From: Acidobacteriota bacterium
GTDB taxonomy: Bacteria > Acidobacteriota > Terriglobia > Terriglobales > Acidobacteriaceae
Assembly: GCA_021811745.1 (NCBI GenBank)
Contig: JAJZNH010000485.1
Coordinates: 1-7,805, forward strand
Length of the DNA: 7,805 nt
Direction: 5' to 3'
In this document: positions 1 to 6,374 of the stretch, one piece after another
Position numbering within the stretch: position 1 is the stretch's first letter
Layout of the letters: each line of letters starts with the position of its first letter
Notes under the pieces: model-generated
Databases searched by the model: none
Told to the model about the DNA's origin: nothing
What the model saw: only the letters and a program-made list of their open reading frames with translations
Program-made: the position numbers and the translations under genes

Positions 1-132
1 GCGAAACCCCGACGGCCAACCCAGATGTTCCAGATAGGGAACGCAGGACATTGCGTCAGCAAACCAAGCGCGAAACTGTTGCCAAGTGGCTGCATAGTCA
101 CGCCACAAACCGGGTCTTGACTCGAAAACCAC
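1..132 (-). CDS. IS1595-type transposase, N-terminal fragment (cut by left edge)
   Basis: Reading the minus strand from a GTG at 132 gives 44 residues that run off the left edge. The stretch WQQFRAWF at residues 17-24, followed by CVPYLEHLGWPSGF at 30-43, resembles the opening of IS1595-type transposases. In that family a W-x-x-F-x-x-W-F segment and a 'C-x-x-Y-L-x-x-L-R-W-P-x-G-F' segment lead directly into a CPxC zinc ribbon. The zinc ribbon and the DDE-type catalytic domain would lie outside the window. The usual Arg in LRWP is Gly here. The frame is closed upstream by a TAG at 145-147, so the start must lie at or after residue 133 in minus-strand order. GTG at 132 is the first candidate but has no clear Shine-Dalgarno. 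I cannot tell whether the element is intact or a remnant. The identification rests on remembered family pattern over a short stretch, so it is moderate. Confidence 0.55.
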   Translation of the reverse strand, partial: MVFESRPGLWRDYAATWQQFRAWFADAMSCVPYLEHLGWPSGFR

Positions 133-547
133 AACATCTTGAGCCTACTGTATTAAGGAAGCTACCCAACTTAAACAATTTGAGTCCTTGTCCATTAGTA
201 GAGCGTCGTATACAATGAATTTATTTTCGTTGATCCTACAGAGATCGCCTTTAGCGATTCTTATAAGGTAACGTTCCTCTTTTGCGGAGCTGGCTAGACG
301 CACAAGTATGCGCAGATTGCAGAAGAGAAGGCTGGAACCAGTGCTCTTGGCTGTCCCAGTTGCCTGGGCGACCGGATCGAGCGTGCGGCGCGTAGGCACC
401 GGTTCTTTTCGAGGGTGTTGTGTATTTCTCTTGCGGCAGTGAACTCGAATTTCGGGCTGTGCAAAGGCGTGCGGCCCATCAATGCACTATGGTGACGCGA
501 AAAGTTCGCCTGTGGTATAGCCAGGAGGAGTAAATAGCGGAGGCGGA
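133..547. other. Gene-poor, relatively A/T-rich segment
   Basis: No convincing gene was found here. The segment is visibly richer in A/T than the rest of the window, especially around 150-290, which includes runs such as cttaaacaatttg and aatgaatttattttcg. If the transposase fragment to its left belongs to an insertion sequence, the outer end of that element should lie in roughly 133-260. I could not define a terminal inverted repeat or target duplication, because the opposite end is outside the window. The part from about 400 to 547 may contain the promoter of the downstream cassette. The best pair I see is GTGACG (492-497) with TATAGC (516-521), 18 bp apart and only 4/6 matches each, which is weak. 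Confidence 0.5.
145..399 (-). CDS. Doubtful small ORF next to the transposase fragment
   Basis: This is an 84-codon open frame from GTG at 399 to TAG at 145-147. I recognise no family. The middle (about residues 37-70) is charged and not obviously low complexity, while the first 25 residues look like random translation of G/C-rich DNA. There is no good Shine-Dalgarno before the GTG. The stop falls 12 bp before the possible start of the transposase frame, and the two are in the same reading frame. It could be a short real gene, the stump of a gene truncated by an insertion, or chance. I consider chance most likely and list it only because nothing else occupies the segment. Confidence 0.15.
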   Translation of the reverse strand: MPTRRTLDPVAQATGTAKSTGSSLLFCNLRILVRLASSAKEERYLIRIAKGDLCRINENKFIVYDALLMDKDSNCLSWVASLIQ

Positions 548-631
548 ATGCCTATCTGGATCCGCCTTTGGGATATGGGGTACGAGTGGTCGTTGCGCTG
601 GGGTGTGGGGAGAGCAGCGGCTACAGGGTGA
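548..631 (+). CDS. Possible 27-codon ORF with good ribosome binding site, or broken 5' part of the next gene
   Basis: GGAGG at 539-543 lies 4 nt before ATG 548, the best Shine-Dalgarno ahead of the cassette. The frame encodes 27 residues, four of them Trp (positions 4, 8, 14 and 18), and ends at TGA 629-631. After that TGA the same frame stays open for four codons and then enters the 52-codon ORF at 644. Reading through the TGA would give one 84-residue protein running from 548 to 802. Three readings fit: a short leader peptide coupled to the next gene, an 84-codon gene broken by a nonsense change or sequencing error, or chance. Nothing in the peptide matches a family I know. Confidence 0.25.
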   Translation: MPIWIRLWDMGYEWSLRWGVGRAAATG

Positions 632-643
632 CTTCGCCCACGT

Positions 644-802
644 ATGCGACACGGATACACATCTTGGAAATGGGACGAGCACGCTGCGCACGCGCTGAAG
701 GACGCATCTCTCGGGTCTTACCGGAAGATCGCCGCGGCTAAAAAGGCGCTGCATGAATTGCAGGCCCAAGAGATGATGCGGCGCATGGAGAGAAAGAGAT
801 GA
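644..802 (+). CDS. Small basic protein, 52 aa, first clear member of the overlapping cassette
   Basis: ATG 644 to TGA 800-802 encodes 52 residues. The last codon and stop overlap the start of the next gene as ATGA (799-802), the arrangement expected for translational coupling. This overlap is the main reason to believe the ORF. The N-terminal third holds two Trp and several His (HGYTSWKWDEHAAH, residues 3-16). The C-terminal half, from about residue 25, is rich in Ala, Lys, Arg and Met, looks helical and ends strongly basic (RRMERKR). I do not recognise a family. Its size and place upstream would suit an antitoxin or small DNA-binding partner, but that is inference only. No Shine-Dalgarno precedes ATG 644 at proper spacing. 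Translation may therefore depend on ribosomes arriving from the ORF at 548, or the true gene may start at 548 and be interrupted by TGA 629-631. Confidence 0.45.
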   Translation: MRHGYTSWKWDEHAAHALKDASLGSYRKIAAAKKALHELQAQEMMRRMERKR

Positions 803-1515
803 AACCGACAAGATCTGGACGCAACAACTCCGATGATGGTGACCTGCGCATCCCCGCCGCGGAAGAGATTATTGAAGAAGCGCTGAACGAACTTGCGTAT
901 TCGCAGGACCCCGGTTTGGCCCGGGCACTGCGCTTTCTCGCACCTCCAGGCTACCAGGCCATTGTAGAACTGTGCAGCGAGAGCGGGCGCAGCAAGCGCC
1001 GCAATGCATCGGCCGAAACATGGTCGCCGGAAGAGGATGAGATCCGCATTTACTTCGAGCGCATCAATGAAGGGGAAGCGGCTCCCCGCGCCGTGCGCGC
1101 CCAGCGCGCCGCGACAAGCCTGGCCTATGACGAGGACTACGTGCAGGAACCCGTCTCACCGGCCGATTTGGACAATCGGGTGAAGGAGCTGTGTGCGGCG
1201 CTGGCAGAAGCGGAGCGGGGCGGTCATGCATTTATCGCCCTCAAATGGTTCCGCGACTCATTCCTGCCGCGTAAAGCGCTCCGCTGGAATCAGCACCCCG
1301 AGACGCGCCAGTCCATTTTGGCCGAGGCGATCCAGCGCGGCCTTGTGCTCACCAGCAAGATCGCCAACCCCAAAACCCCGACCTATCCCACCACCACCAT
1401 CCGCCTCAACCGCGCTGAGGCCGGCATACCCGAGGAAGCGCAGCGATTCCATCCCGTTTCGATGCAGGGCGAGACAATCGCCGAAGCCATCGAGGGAGAA
1501 CGAGGAAACGAGTGA
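799..1515 (+). CDS. Uncharacterised 238-aa protein, possible C-terminal winged-helix-like region
   Basis: I cannot assign this protein to a named family. The start at ATG 799 is supported by GGAGAG at 787-792 and by the 4-bp ATGA overlap with the preceding ORF. The protein is acidic and soluble, with no signal peptide or membrane segment. Visible parts are a helical N-terminal region (about 18-60), a charged linker (about 62-125) containing a WSPEEDE stretch at 75-81, a helical segment (about 122-150), and a C-terminal region (about 145-205). In that last region a helix (RQSILAEAIQRGLV, 170-183) is followed by a strand-like TYPTTTIRLNR (195-205). That pattern suggests a winged helix or another small alpha/beta nucleic-acid-binding fold, but this is inference. 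Its stop overlaps the GTG start of the PIN gene by 4 bp, so the two products are probably made together and may form a complex. It is far larger than a typical VapB antitoxin (about 70-90 aa). Confidence 0.8.
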   Translation: MKPTRSGRNNSDDGDLRIPAAEEIIEEALNELAYSQDPGLARALRFLAPPGYQAIVELCSESGRSKRRNASAETWSPEEDEIRIYFERINEGEAAPRAVRAQRAATSLAYDEDYVQEPVSPADLDNRVKELCAALAEAERGGHAFIALKWFRDSFLPRKALRWNQHPETRQSILAEAIQRGLVLTSKIANPKTPTYPTTTIRLNRAEAGIPEEAQRFHPVSMQGETIAEAIEGERGNE

Positions 1516-2009
1516 ACTCTTACTTTATCGAAGCCACAGCTTTCGCCAAGCTGTTCGTACAGGAACCGGGCACGGATGCTCTCATTCGACTGATGGAAGC
1601 AGTCGAGGACAATCGCAAGCTCATCTCCTCCGCTACGCCCCTGGAAGTCTACGCCGCCATTCGCCGGCGCGAGCGCGGGGGCGATGTTACTGCGGCCGAC
1701 GCGGCTTCCGCGCTCGCGGTCCTTCGTCAGGAATCGGCCCGCATGGTCCAGCAACCGCTGAATCCAGCCGTGCTGGAGATCGCGCGCGAACTTCTGGATC
1801 GCACAAGCCTGAATTGGCCGGGCGCCATTCAGCTGGGCGCCGCACTGGCCGCTCGAGACATGTTTCCGAATACCCCGATTTCTTTCGTCTCCGCCTCGGC
1901 AGAGCTGCTCGAAGCAGCCAAGAAGGAAGGATTTGAGACCTTCAACCCTACCAAGCAAGCTGCCGGATCGGCCGAGGAGCCATCCCAGTCGCTCGTCGAG
2001 CCGGAGTAA
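1512..2009 (+). CDS. PIN-domain protein (VapC-like) with degenerate active site
   Basis: The protein has 165 residues and matches a VapC-like PIN domain throughout. YFIEATAFAKLFVQEPG (4-20) corresponds to the usual YFLDSSALVKLYVxExG opening. SSATPLEVYAAIRRRERGG (39-57) corresponds to the region with the conserved Glu (E45). GAIQLGAAL (104-112) corresponds to DAxxLAxAL, and ISFVSASAELLEAAKKEGF (123-141) corresponds to the FVSADxRLLxAAxxEG end. PIN RNases bind metal through about four acidic residues. Here only E45 is unchanged: the first Asp is Glu (E7), the third is Gly (G104) and the fourth is Ser (S129). Nuclease activity is therefore doubtful. About 20 residues after N145 form a polar, probably unstructured tail. 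The GTG start at 1512 is chosen because GAGGA (1502-1506) lies 5 nt upstream and because it overlaps the previous stop as GTGA. It could be an inactive regulatory partner rather than a toxin. Confidence 0.8.
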   Translation: MNSYFIEATAFAKLFVQEPGTDALIRLMEAVEDNRKLISSATPLEVYAAIRRRERGGDVTAADAASALAVLRQESARMVQQPLNPAVLEIARELLDRTSLNWPGAIQLGAALAARDMFPNTPISFVSASAELLEAAKKEGFETFNPTKQAAGSAEEPSQSLVEPE

Positions 2010-2267
2010 AACTGGACATGCTCCGTGGCCACGCCGCCTGGCGAAGGACCATTTTTTCCTTCCGATCCGAGCAGAATTCGCGCACAGAGAGGATGCTTCC
2101 TTGAGAGAATTGTCCTCTTCACTGTCCGAACGTCAGATCGGCGACAAGGTCCACGGCACAACACCGTTGGAGTCTGGCAATCAAAACGTGTTCGCAGCTC
2201 GTCTTAATCTGGTCCGCTATGATTTTCGAGTGCAGACTTAGTTGAACTCCAGCCCAAGGGTGGCCCC
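2010..2267. other. Intergenic segment before the permease gene
   Basis: These 258 bp lie between the PIN gene and the permease gene on the same strand. Open frames here look like chance and lack ribosome binding sites. The promoter of the permease gene should lie here. TATGAT at 2218-2223 is a reasonable -10 hexamer about 45 bp before the start codon, but no fitting -35 box lies 16-18 bp upstream. I see no clear intrinsic terminator for the PIN cassette. Confidence 0.35.
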
Positions 2268-3701
2268 ATGACAACCTCCGCGCCTGGCCCGCCCGACGCC
2301 CGTTCCGGATTGCGCAAGACCATGGGCTTTTGGGACGTGCTGCTGTTCGACATCGCCACCGTCCTGGGCCCGCGCTGGATTGCTGCCGCCGGCCACAACG
2401 GCCCTTCGTCCATCAGCCTCTGGGTTATCGCCGCCGTCTTCTTCTTTGTCCCCGGCGCGCTGGTCATCAACGAACTTTCCTCGCGCTTCCCTGAGGAGGG
2501 CGGTCTCTACGCCTGGTCACGCGAGGCCTTCGGACCGTTCCACGGCTTCATCGCCGGCTGGACCTACTGGATCTACACCGTCTTCTACTTTCCCGGCCTG
2601 CTCTTGGCCAGCGCGTCGATGTCGGCTTATATCGTGGGCGAGCGCGGCGCGGCGCTCGCCCAGGACCGCACCTTTCAGCTCTGGATTTCGCTGGCCCTGC
2701 TGGTGATCGCGGTGGTCCTCAACATTGTCGGGCTCAACATCGGCAAGTGGCTCCAGAACGCGGGCGGCGTAGGCACCTACGTGCCGCTGCTCATCCTCAC
2801 CGGCGTGGCGGCAATCGTGGTCCTGCTGCACGGCTCGGTGACGCACTTCACGCTCCACGACATGCTTCCGGCCTGGGACTGGAACACGGTCAACTTCTGG
2901 TCGCAGATTGCCTTCGCTTTCACCGGCCTGGAATTGGTCTCGGCCATGAGCGAGGAGGTCCGCGACCCGCGCCGCACCCTGCCCCGCGCCGTCTTCGGCG
3001 CCGGAGCTCTGATCGCCCTGATGTACATCGCCGGAACCTTCGCCGTTCTGGCGCTCGCGCCCTCCTCGGCCCTCGATCCCCAGGCCGGCGTCTTTCACGC
3101 CATCACGATTGGCTCGGTGGCCCTGCGGCTCGGCTTCCTCGGCATTCTCGCGGCCGTCCTGGTCACCGCGGGCAACGCCGGCGGCGTGGGCTCAACCGTC
3201 GCCGGCATCGCGCGCGTTCCCTTCGTCGTCGGCATCGACCGCTACCTGCCCGCCGCCTTCGGCAAAATCCATCCCCGCTGGAAGACGCCCTATGTCTCCA
3301 TCCTCGTCCAGGCCGTCCTCTCCGGCGCCATCCTGCTCGTCAGCCAGATCAACGAAACCACCCTCGGCGCCTACCAGTTCCTCATCGACGCCGCCATCAT
3401 CCTCTACTTCATTCCCTTCCTCTACATGTTCGCCGCCGTCATCAAGCTGGCGCGCCGTCCCGACCGCGCCGCCAATCCGCAAGCCGTCCTCATTCCCGGC
3501 GGCCTGCCGGGCGTCTGGATCTGCGGCAGCCTGGGCTTTCTGGTTGTCCTCGTTGGAATTCTGGTCTCGCTCGTCCCGCCCGGCGGCTCCGGCAGCAAGC
3601 TCGCCTTCGAGCTCAAGCTGGTGGCCGGCACGGCCGTCTCCATCCTGATCGGCCTCATCCTCTACTGGCGCGGAGCGCGGACCAAACCGGCCGGCCTGTG
3701 A
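2268..3701 (+). CDS. APC-superfamily permease (amino acid/polyamine/organocation type)
   Basis: This 477-residue integral membrane transporter probably uses ion coupling or exchange to move an amino acid or related compound across the cytoplasmic membrane. Length and hydrophobic pattern fit a 12-span APC protein. Evident spans lie near 49-67, 92-118, 138-157, 168-188, 207-227, 240-263, 287-305, 341-358, 370-393, 415-436 and 447-466, with an irregular first span near 22-41. Family signs are ELSSRFPEEGGLYAW (69-83), corresponding to the span 2-3 region of APC proteins, and FAFTGLELVSAMSEEVRDP (216-234), a classic span 6 motif followed by RRTLPRA. The first span reads VLGPRWIAAAG (32-42) rather than the Gly-rich GxG motif of many amino acid permeases, so the substrate cannot be inferred. 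The start at ATG 2268 has AAGGG at 2256-2260, 7 nt upstream. The gene converges on the ADOP gene with 30 bp between the stops. Confidence 0.9.
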   Translation: MTTSAPGPPDARSGLRKTMGFWDVLLFDIATVLGPRWIAAAGHNGPSSISLWVIAAVFFFVPGALVINELSSRFPEEGGLYAWSREAFGPFHGFIAGWTYWIYTVFYFPGLLLASASMSAYIVGERGAALAQDRTFQLWISLALLVIAVVLNIVGLNIGKWLQNAGGVGTYVPLLILTGVAAIVVLLHGSVTHFTLHDMLPAWDWNTVNFWSQIAFAFTGLELVSAMSEEVRDPRRTLPRAVFGAGALIALMYIAGTFAVLALAPSSALDPQAGVFHAITIGSVALRLGFLGILAAVLVTAGNAGGVGSTVAGIARVPFVVGIDRYLPAAFGKIHPRWKTPYVSILVQAVLSGAILLVSQINETTLGAYQFLIDAAIILYFIPFLYMFAAVIKLARRPDRAANPQAVLIPGGLPGVWICGSLGFLVVLVGILVSLVPPGGSGSKLAFELKLVAGTAVSILIGLILYWRGARTKPAGL

Positions 3702-3731
3702 GCGCAGCCGTCAGTGCGCAGGACGTCGCGC

Positions 3732-6227
3732 TTACTCTCCGCGCAAGGCTTCGATCGGATTTACAGAAGCGGCACGAAAAGCGGGGAGGGCCGAAGCCGC
3801 CAGAGCCAGGGCAAAAACGGCCATCGCCGTCAGAGCCATCACCACCGGGTCGAAGGGGCTGACGTGAAAGAGGAAGGGGCGCAGCACACTGGACATAGCG
3901 GCCGCACCGGCCAGCCCAAGACAGGCTCCGACCGCAGCCAGCTTGAGGCCGGAGGCGAGAATGAGGCGCACGATGTCCGCGCGCTGCGAACCGAGGGCCA
4001 TGCGAATCGCCATCTCCTGGACGCGCGAAGCCACCGAAAATGCGATCACGCTGTAGATGCCAAGCACGGCCAGTAGAACCGCAGCCAGGGCGAAGCTGGA
4101 AATGACGACCGCGTTGAAGCGGCGCGGGGCTTCGCTCTGCGACACCACCTGCTCCATGGTTTGCACCTGGGTCAGCGGCAACTGCGGGTCGATGGAGCGG
4201 ACCACGGCGCGCACGGAGTTCTCCATCTTTTCGGGCGGCAGGACCGACCGCACGACGATGTGCTGGCTGCCACCGAAGATGTCGTTGGGGGAAAAGGGGC
4301 CACCGTAGTCCCTGTCGACTTGGGCCACTGGTTGATAGAACTCAGCGGTCGCGCCGGTGTCGGGCCGGCCAACCTTCACGTCGGCCACTTCGCCCACCAC
4401 CGTCATCCATGGTGCTCGCGACGTTGGGGTGCCAATGCGCATTCGTTTCCCAATTGGGTTCTGATTCGGCCAATAGTGCCCCGCGAACTCGCGATTCACG
4501 ATCACAACGAGCCGGCTGTTCGCATTGTCGTCGTCGGTGAAGTATCGTCCGCGCAGCAGCGGAATACCCATGGCATTGAAAAAGTTGCTGATCACCTCGG
4601 AATACGCTGCGGCCGTCCAGCCGGGCCCGCGCGGATTCACGTAGCCGTCCGCGGTAAAGGCCTCGCAGCAGCCGCTCCTGGTGGGAAGGCCGCTCGTCAG
4701 GCCCACGGATTGAACGCCCGGCAGTTGGCTCAGGCGAAGAAGCACCTGGTTGTTGAGAGCATCGACTCGCGCCTGCGTCGGGTATCCTCTCCGCGGTAGC
4801 GAGTAAAAGGCCGTGGTCACATGGTCCGGCTGGAAACCGAGATCCACATCGCTCATATTCATGTAGCTGCGCAGAAGCAGCCCTGAAGCGCACAGCAGCA
4901 CCAGCGCAATCGCGATCTCCGCCACCACCAGCGCCGAGCGCAGCCGCGCATGGGCGCCGCTCGCCGAGCCGCTGCGTGCGCCTTCTTTCAGTGAGGCGTT
5001 CACGTTGGTGCGCAGGGCCGCGAAGCCCGGCGCCAGTCCGCACAGCACGCCTGTCAGCAGCGCCAACAGAAACGCGAAACCCGCCACCGTCCAGTTCAGA
5101 GAGATCTCGTTCGTCAGCGGCAGGTTGGCCGGCAAAAAGTTCTTTCCGATCGCGAGGGCCAGGCCGGCGAGGCCAATCCCCAGTATGCCTCCAGTCACGC
5201 TGACAACGAGACTTTCGAGGATCGTCTGCCCCAGCAGTGTGCGTGCCGGCGCGCCCACGGCCAGGCGCACAGCCGTTTCCCGCTGGCGGCGAATGGCCCG
5301 AACCAGCAACAGCCCCGCCAGATTGGCGCAGGCGATCAGCAGAACCACGGCCACGGCGAGAAAAAGCATGTGCAGCAGCGGACGGGTCTGCACCACCGTG
5401 ATCTGGTGCAACGGATTAACCACGGGCCGGATGCGGATGGTCGATAGGTTGGGCGGATAGTTGCGCATGATCTGCGCCGCCACGCGCCGCGCATCGTCTT
5501 GCGCCTGTGCTATGGTGACGCCGGGCTTGAGCCGCCCAACCATCATCAGTGAAAAGTTCCCCTCCTCCTCCGGCGAGAGCTCACCGGCACTGAAACTCAT
5601 GGGAACCCATAGCTCGCAGCGGTTGAGACGGCCGGTATAGTCGATGGGAAACTCGAAGTTTCTGGGCATGACGCCGATGACGGTATACGGCGTTCGATTG
5701 AGGTCGATCTTGGTTCCGATCACGTGGGGGTTGCCGTTGAACCTGCTCTTCCATGTGATGTAGCTGAGCACCACGACCTGCGCCTTTTGCGTGTCTTCTT
5801 CCCGAGTGAACACGCGGCCCATGAGCGGAGCAACGCCGAGCGTGGAGAAAACGGAGGGCGTTATCCGCGCGGCGTCGATCTGGGCAGGCCGGCCAACTCC
5901 AGAAAGCTCGTACCTCACGAAGGTGTAACCGCCAAGGCTCGCGAACGAGCGGGTGTCGCGCTGGTAAGTCACCACCTCGGGTGCGGTCACCCAGCCCGGG
6001 TCGTGATAGCCCATGCGACCTCCGCTCACCTGGTCGCCCAGGGTCACCAGACGGCTCGGACTGGCAAAAGGTAGTGGCCTCAGCAGCACGCCATCCACAA
6101 CCGAGAAGATCGCGGTGGTCGCGCCGATGCCGAACGCCAGCATCAGCACGGCCGTAATTGCAAAGCCGGGAGACCTGAGCAACTGCCGCCACAGCAGGCG
6201 GAGGTCCGAAGCGATTCCGTGCATCAT
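3732..6227 (-). CDS. ADOP family permease (acidobacterial duplicated orphan ABC permease)
   Basis: The protein has 831 residues and comprises two FtsX/MacB-type permease units fused in one chain. Span 1 (about 21-45) is followed by a MacB-like periplasmic domain (about 46-280), spans near 285-309, 335-360 and 381-405, span 5 (about 430-453), a second periplasmic domain (about 455-700), and spans near 705-731, 758-780 and 796-816. FtsX signatures occur twice: RETAVRLAVGA (316-326) and QEMAIRMALGS (737-747), each just after a span. The C-terminus ends in the usual AxRAASVNPIEALR pattern (817-829). No Walker motifs are present and no ATPase gene is adjacent, which is what 'orphan' means for this family. 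MacB relatives couple an ATPase to periplasmic events such as peptide or lipoprotein export; the role of ADOPs is not established. Two adjacent ATGs (6227 and 6224) are possible starts. The Shine-Dalgarno at 6230-6236 fits the second better, which would give 830 residues. Confidence 0.93.
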   Translation of the reverse strand: MMHGIASDLRLLWRQLLRSPGFAITAVLMLAFGIGATTAIFSVVDGVLLRPLPFASPSRLVTLGDQVSGGRMGYHDPGWVTAPEVVTYQRDTRSFASLGGYTFVRYELSGVGRPAQIDAARITPSVFSTLGVAPLMGRVFTREEDTQKAQVVVLSYITWKSRFNGNPHVIGTKIDLNRTPYTVIGVMPRNFEFPIDYTGRLNRCELWVPMSFSAGELSPEEEGNFSLMMVGRLKPGVTIAQAQDDARRVAAQIMRNYPPNLSTIRIRPVVNPLHQITVVQTRPLLHMLFLAVAVVLLIACANLAGLLLVRAIRRQRETAVRLAVGAPARTLLGQTILESLVVSVTGGILGIGLAGLALAIGKNFLPANLPLTNEISLNWTVAGFAFLLALLTGVLCGLAPGFAALRTNVNASLKEGARSGSASGAHARLRSALVVAEIAIALVLLCASGLLLRSYMNMSDVDLGFQPDHVTTAFYSLPRRGYPTQARVDALNNQVLLRLSQLPGVQSVGLTSGLPTRSGCCEAFTADGYVNPRGPGWTAAAYSEVISNFFNAMGIPLLRGRYFTDDDNANSRLVVIVNREFAGHYWPNQNPIGKRMRIGTPTSRAPWMTVVGEVADVKVGRPDTGATAEFYQPVAQVDRDYGGPFSPNDIFGGSQHIVVRSVLPPEKMENSVRAVVRSIDPQLPLTQVQTMEQVVSQSEAPRRFNAVVISSFALAAVLLAVLGIYSVIAFSVASRVQEMAIRMALGSQRADIVRLILASGLKLAAVGACLGLAGAAAMSSVLRPFLFHVSPFDPVVMALTAMAVFALALAASALPAFRAASVNPIEALRGE

Positions 6228-6229
6228 GG

Positions 6230-6236
6230 CTCCTTT
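6230..6236 (-). promoter_or_regulatory. Strong ribosome binding site of the ADOP gene
   Basis: On the minus strand this reads AAAGGAG, a near-perfect anti-Shine-Dalgarno match. It ends 2 nt before the first ATG (6227) and 5 nt before the second (6224). The spacing favours ATG 6224 as the true start, making the protein one residue shorter. Confidence 0.65.
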
Positions 6237-6327
6237 ACGACCGGCTGGAGAGTAGATATCCCTGGTATAGCCGATAAAGCATTAGCTTAAGCGCGCCATG
6301 CCAACCGCTTCCGTTTGCGCGGCGTAT

Positions 6328-6356
6328 TTCATAAGTTTGCAATATATTCTCGACAA
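6328..6356 (-). promoter_or_regulatory. Candidate sigma-70-like promoter of the ADOP gene
   Basis: On the minus strand, TTGTCG (6356-6351) and TATGAA (6333-6328) are separated by exactly 17 bp, with an A/T-rich spacer. Each hexamer matches the consensus at 4 of 6 positions. It lies about 100 bp before the ADOP start, within the 147-bp gap after dxs. The placement makes sense, but the match is weak and inferred by eye. The gap shows no clear intrinsic terminator for dxs, so read-through from dxs remains possible. Confidence 0.25.
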
Positions 6357-6374
6357 TTCTTCTGACGCGCGGCC

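Noticed and set aside
400..480. Possible tRNA suggested by the gaactcgaattt stretch near 441
   Set aside because: It resembles a T-loop only superficially. No acceptor stem, anticodon arm or D arm could be paired around it.
548..631. Trp-codon-rich short ORF as a tryptophan attenuator
   Set aside because: Four Trp codons in 27 suggest the idea, but the downstream genes have no link to tryptophan metabolism and I see no alternative hairpins or T-run.
1193..1936. A 247-codon plus-strand frame across the junction of the 238-aa and PIN genes, and the 191-codon minus-strand frame at 1383-1958
   Set aside because: Both are low-complexity, Arg/Ser/Pro/Gly-rich readings without family features. The overlapping genes on the plus strand have ribosome binding sites and recognisable content.
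3702..3719. Inverted repeat gcgca/tgcgc between the converging permease genes, as a terminator
   Set aside because: The stem is only 5 bp with an 8-nt loop and no T-run on either side. It is too weak to call an intrinsic terminator.
2747..3862. A 371-codon plus-strand frame across the permease gene and the 3' end of the ADOP gene
   Set aside because: It is very rich in Arg, Pro and His with no family signal, as expected from an out-of-frame reading of G/C-rich coding DNA. Both underlying genes are well recognised.
4161..4799. A 212-codon plus-strand frame inside the ADOP gene
   Set aside because: It is an antisense shadow of a well-matched permease, with no ribosome binding site and no recognisable domain.
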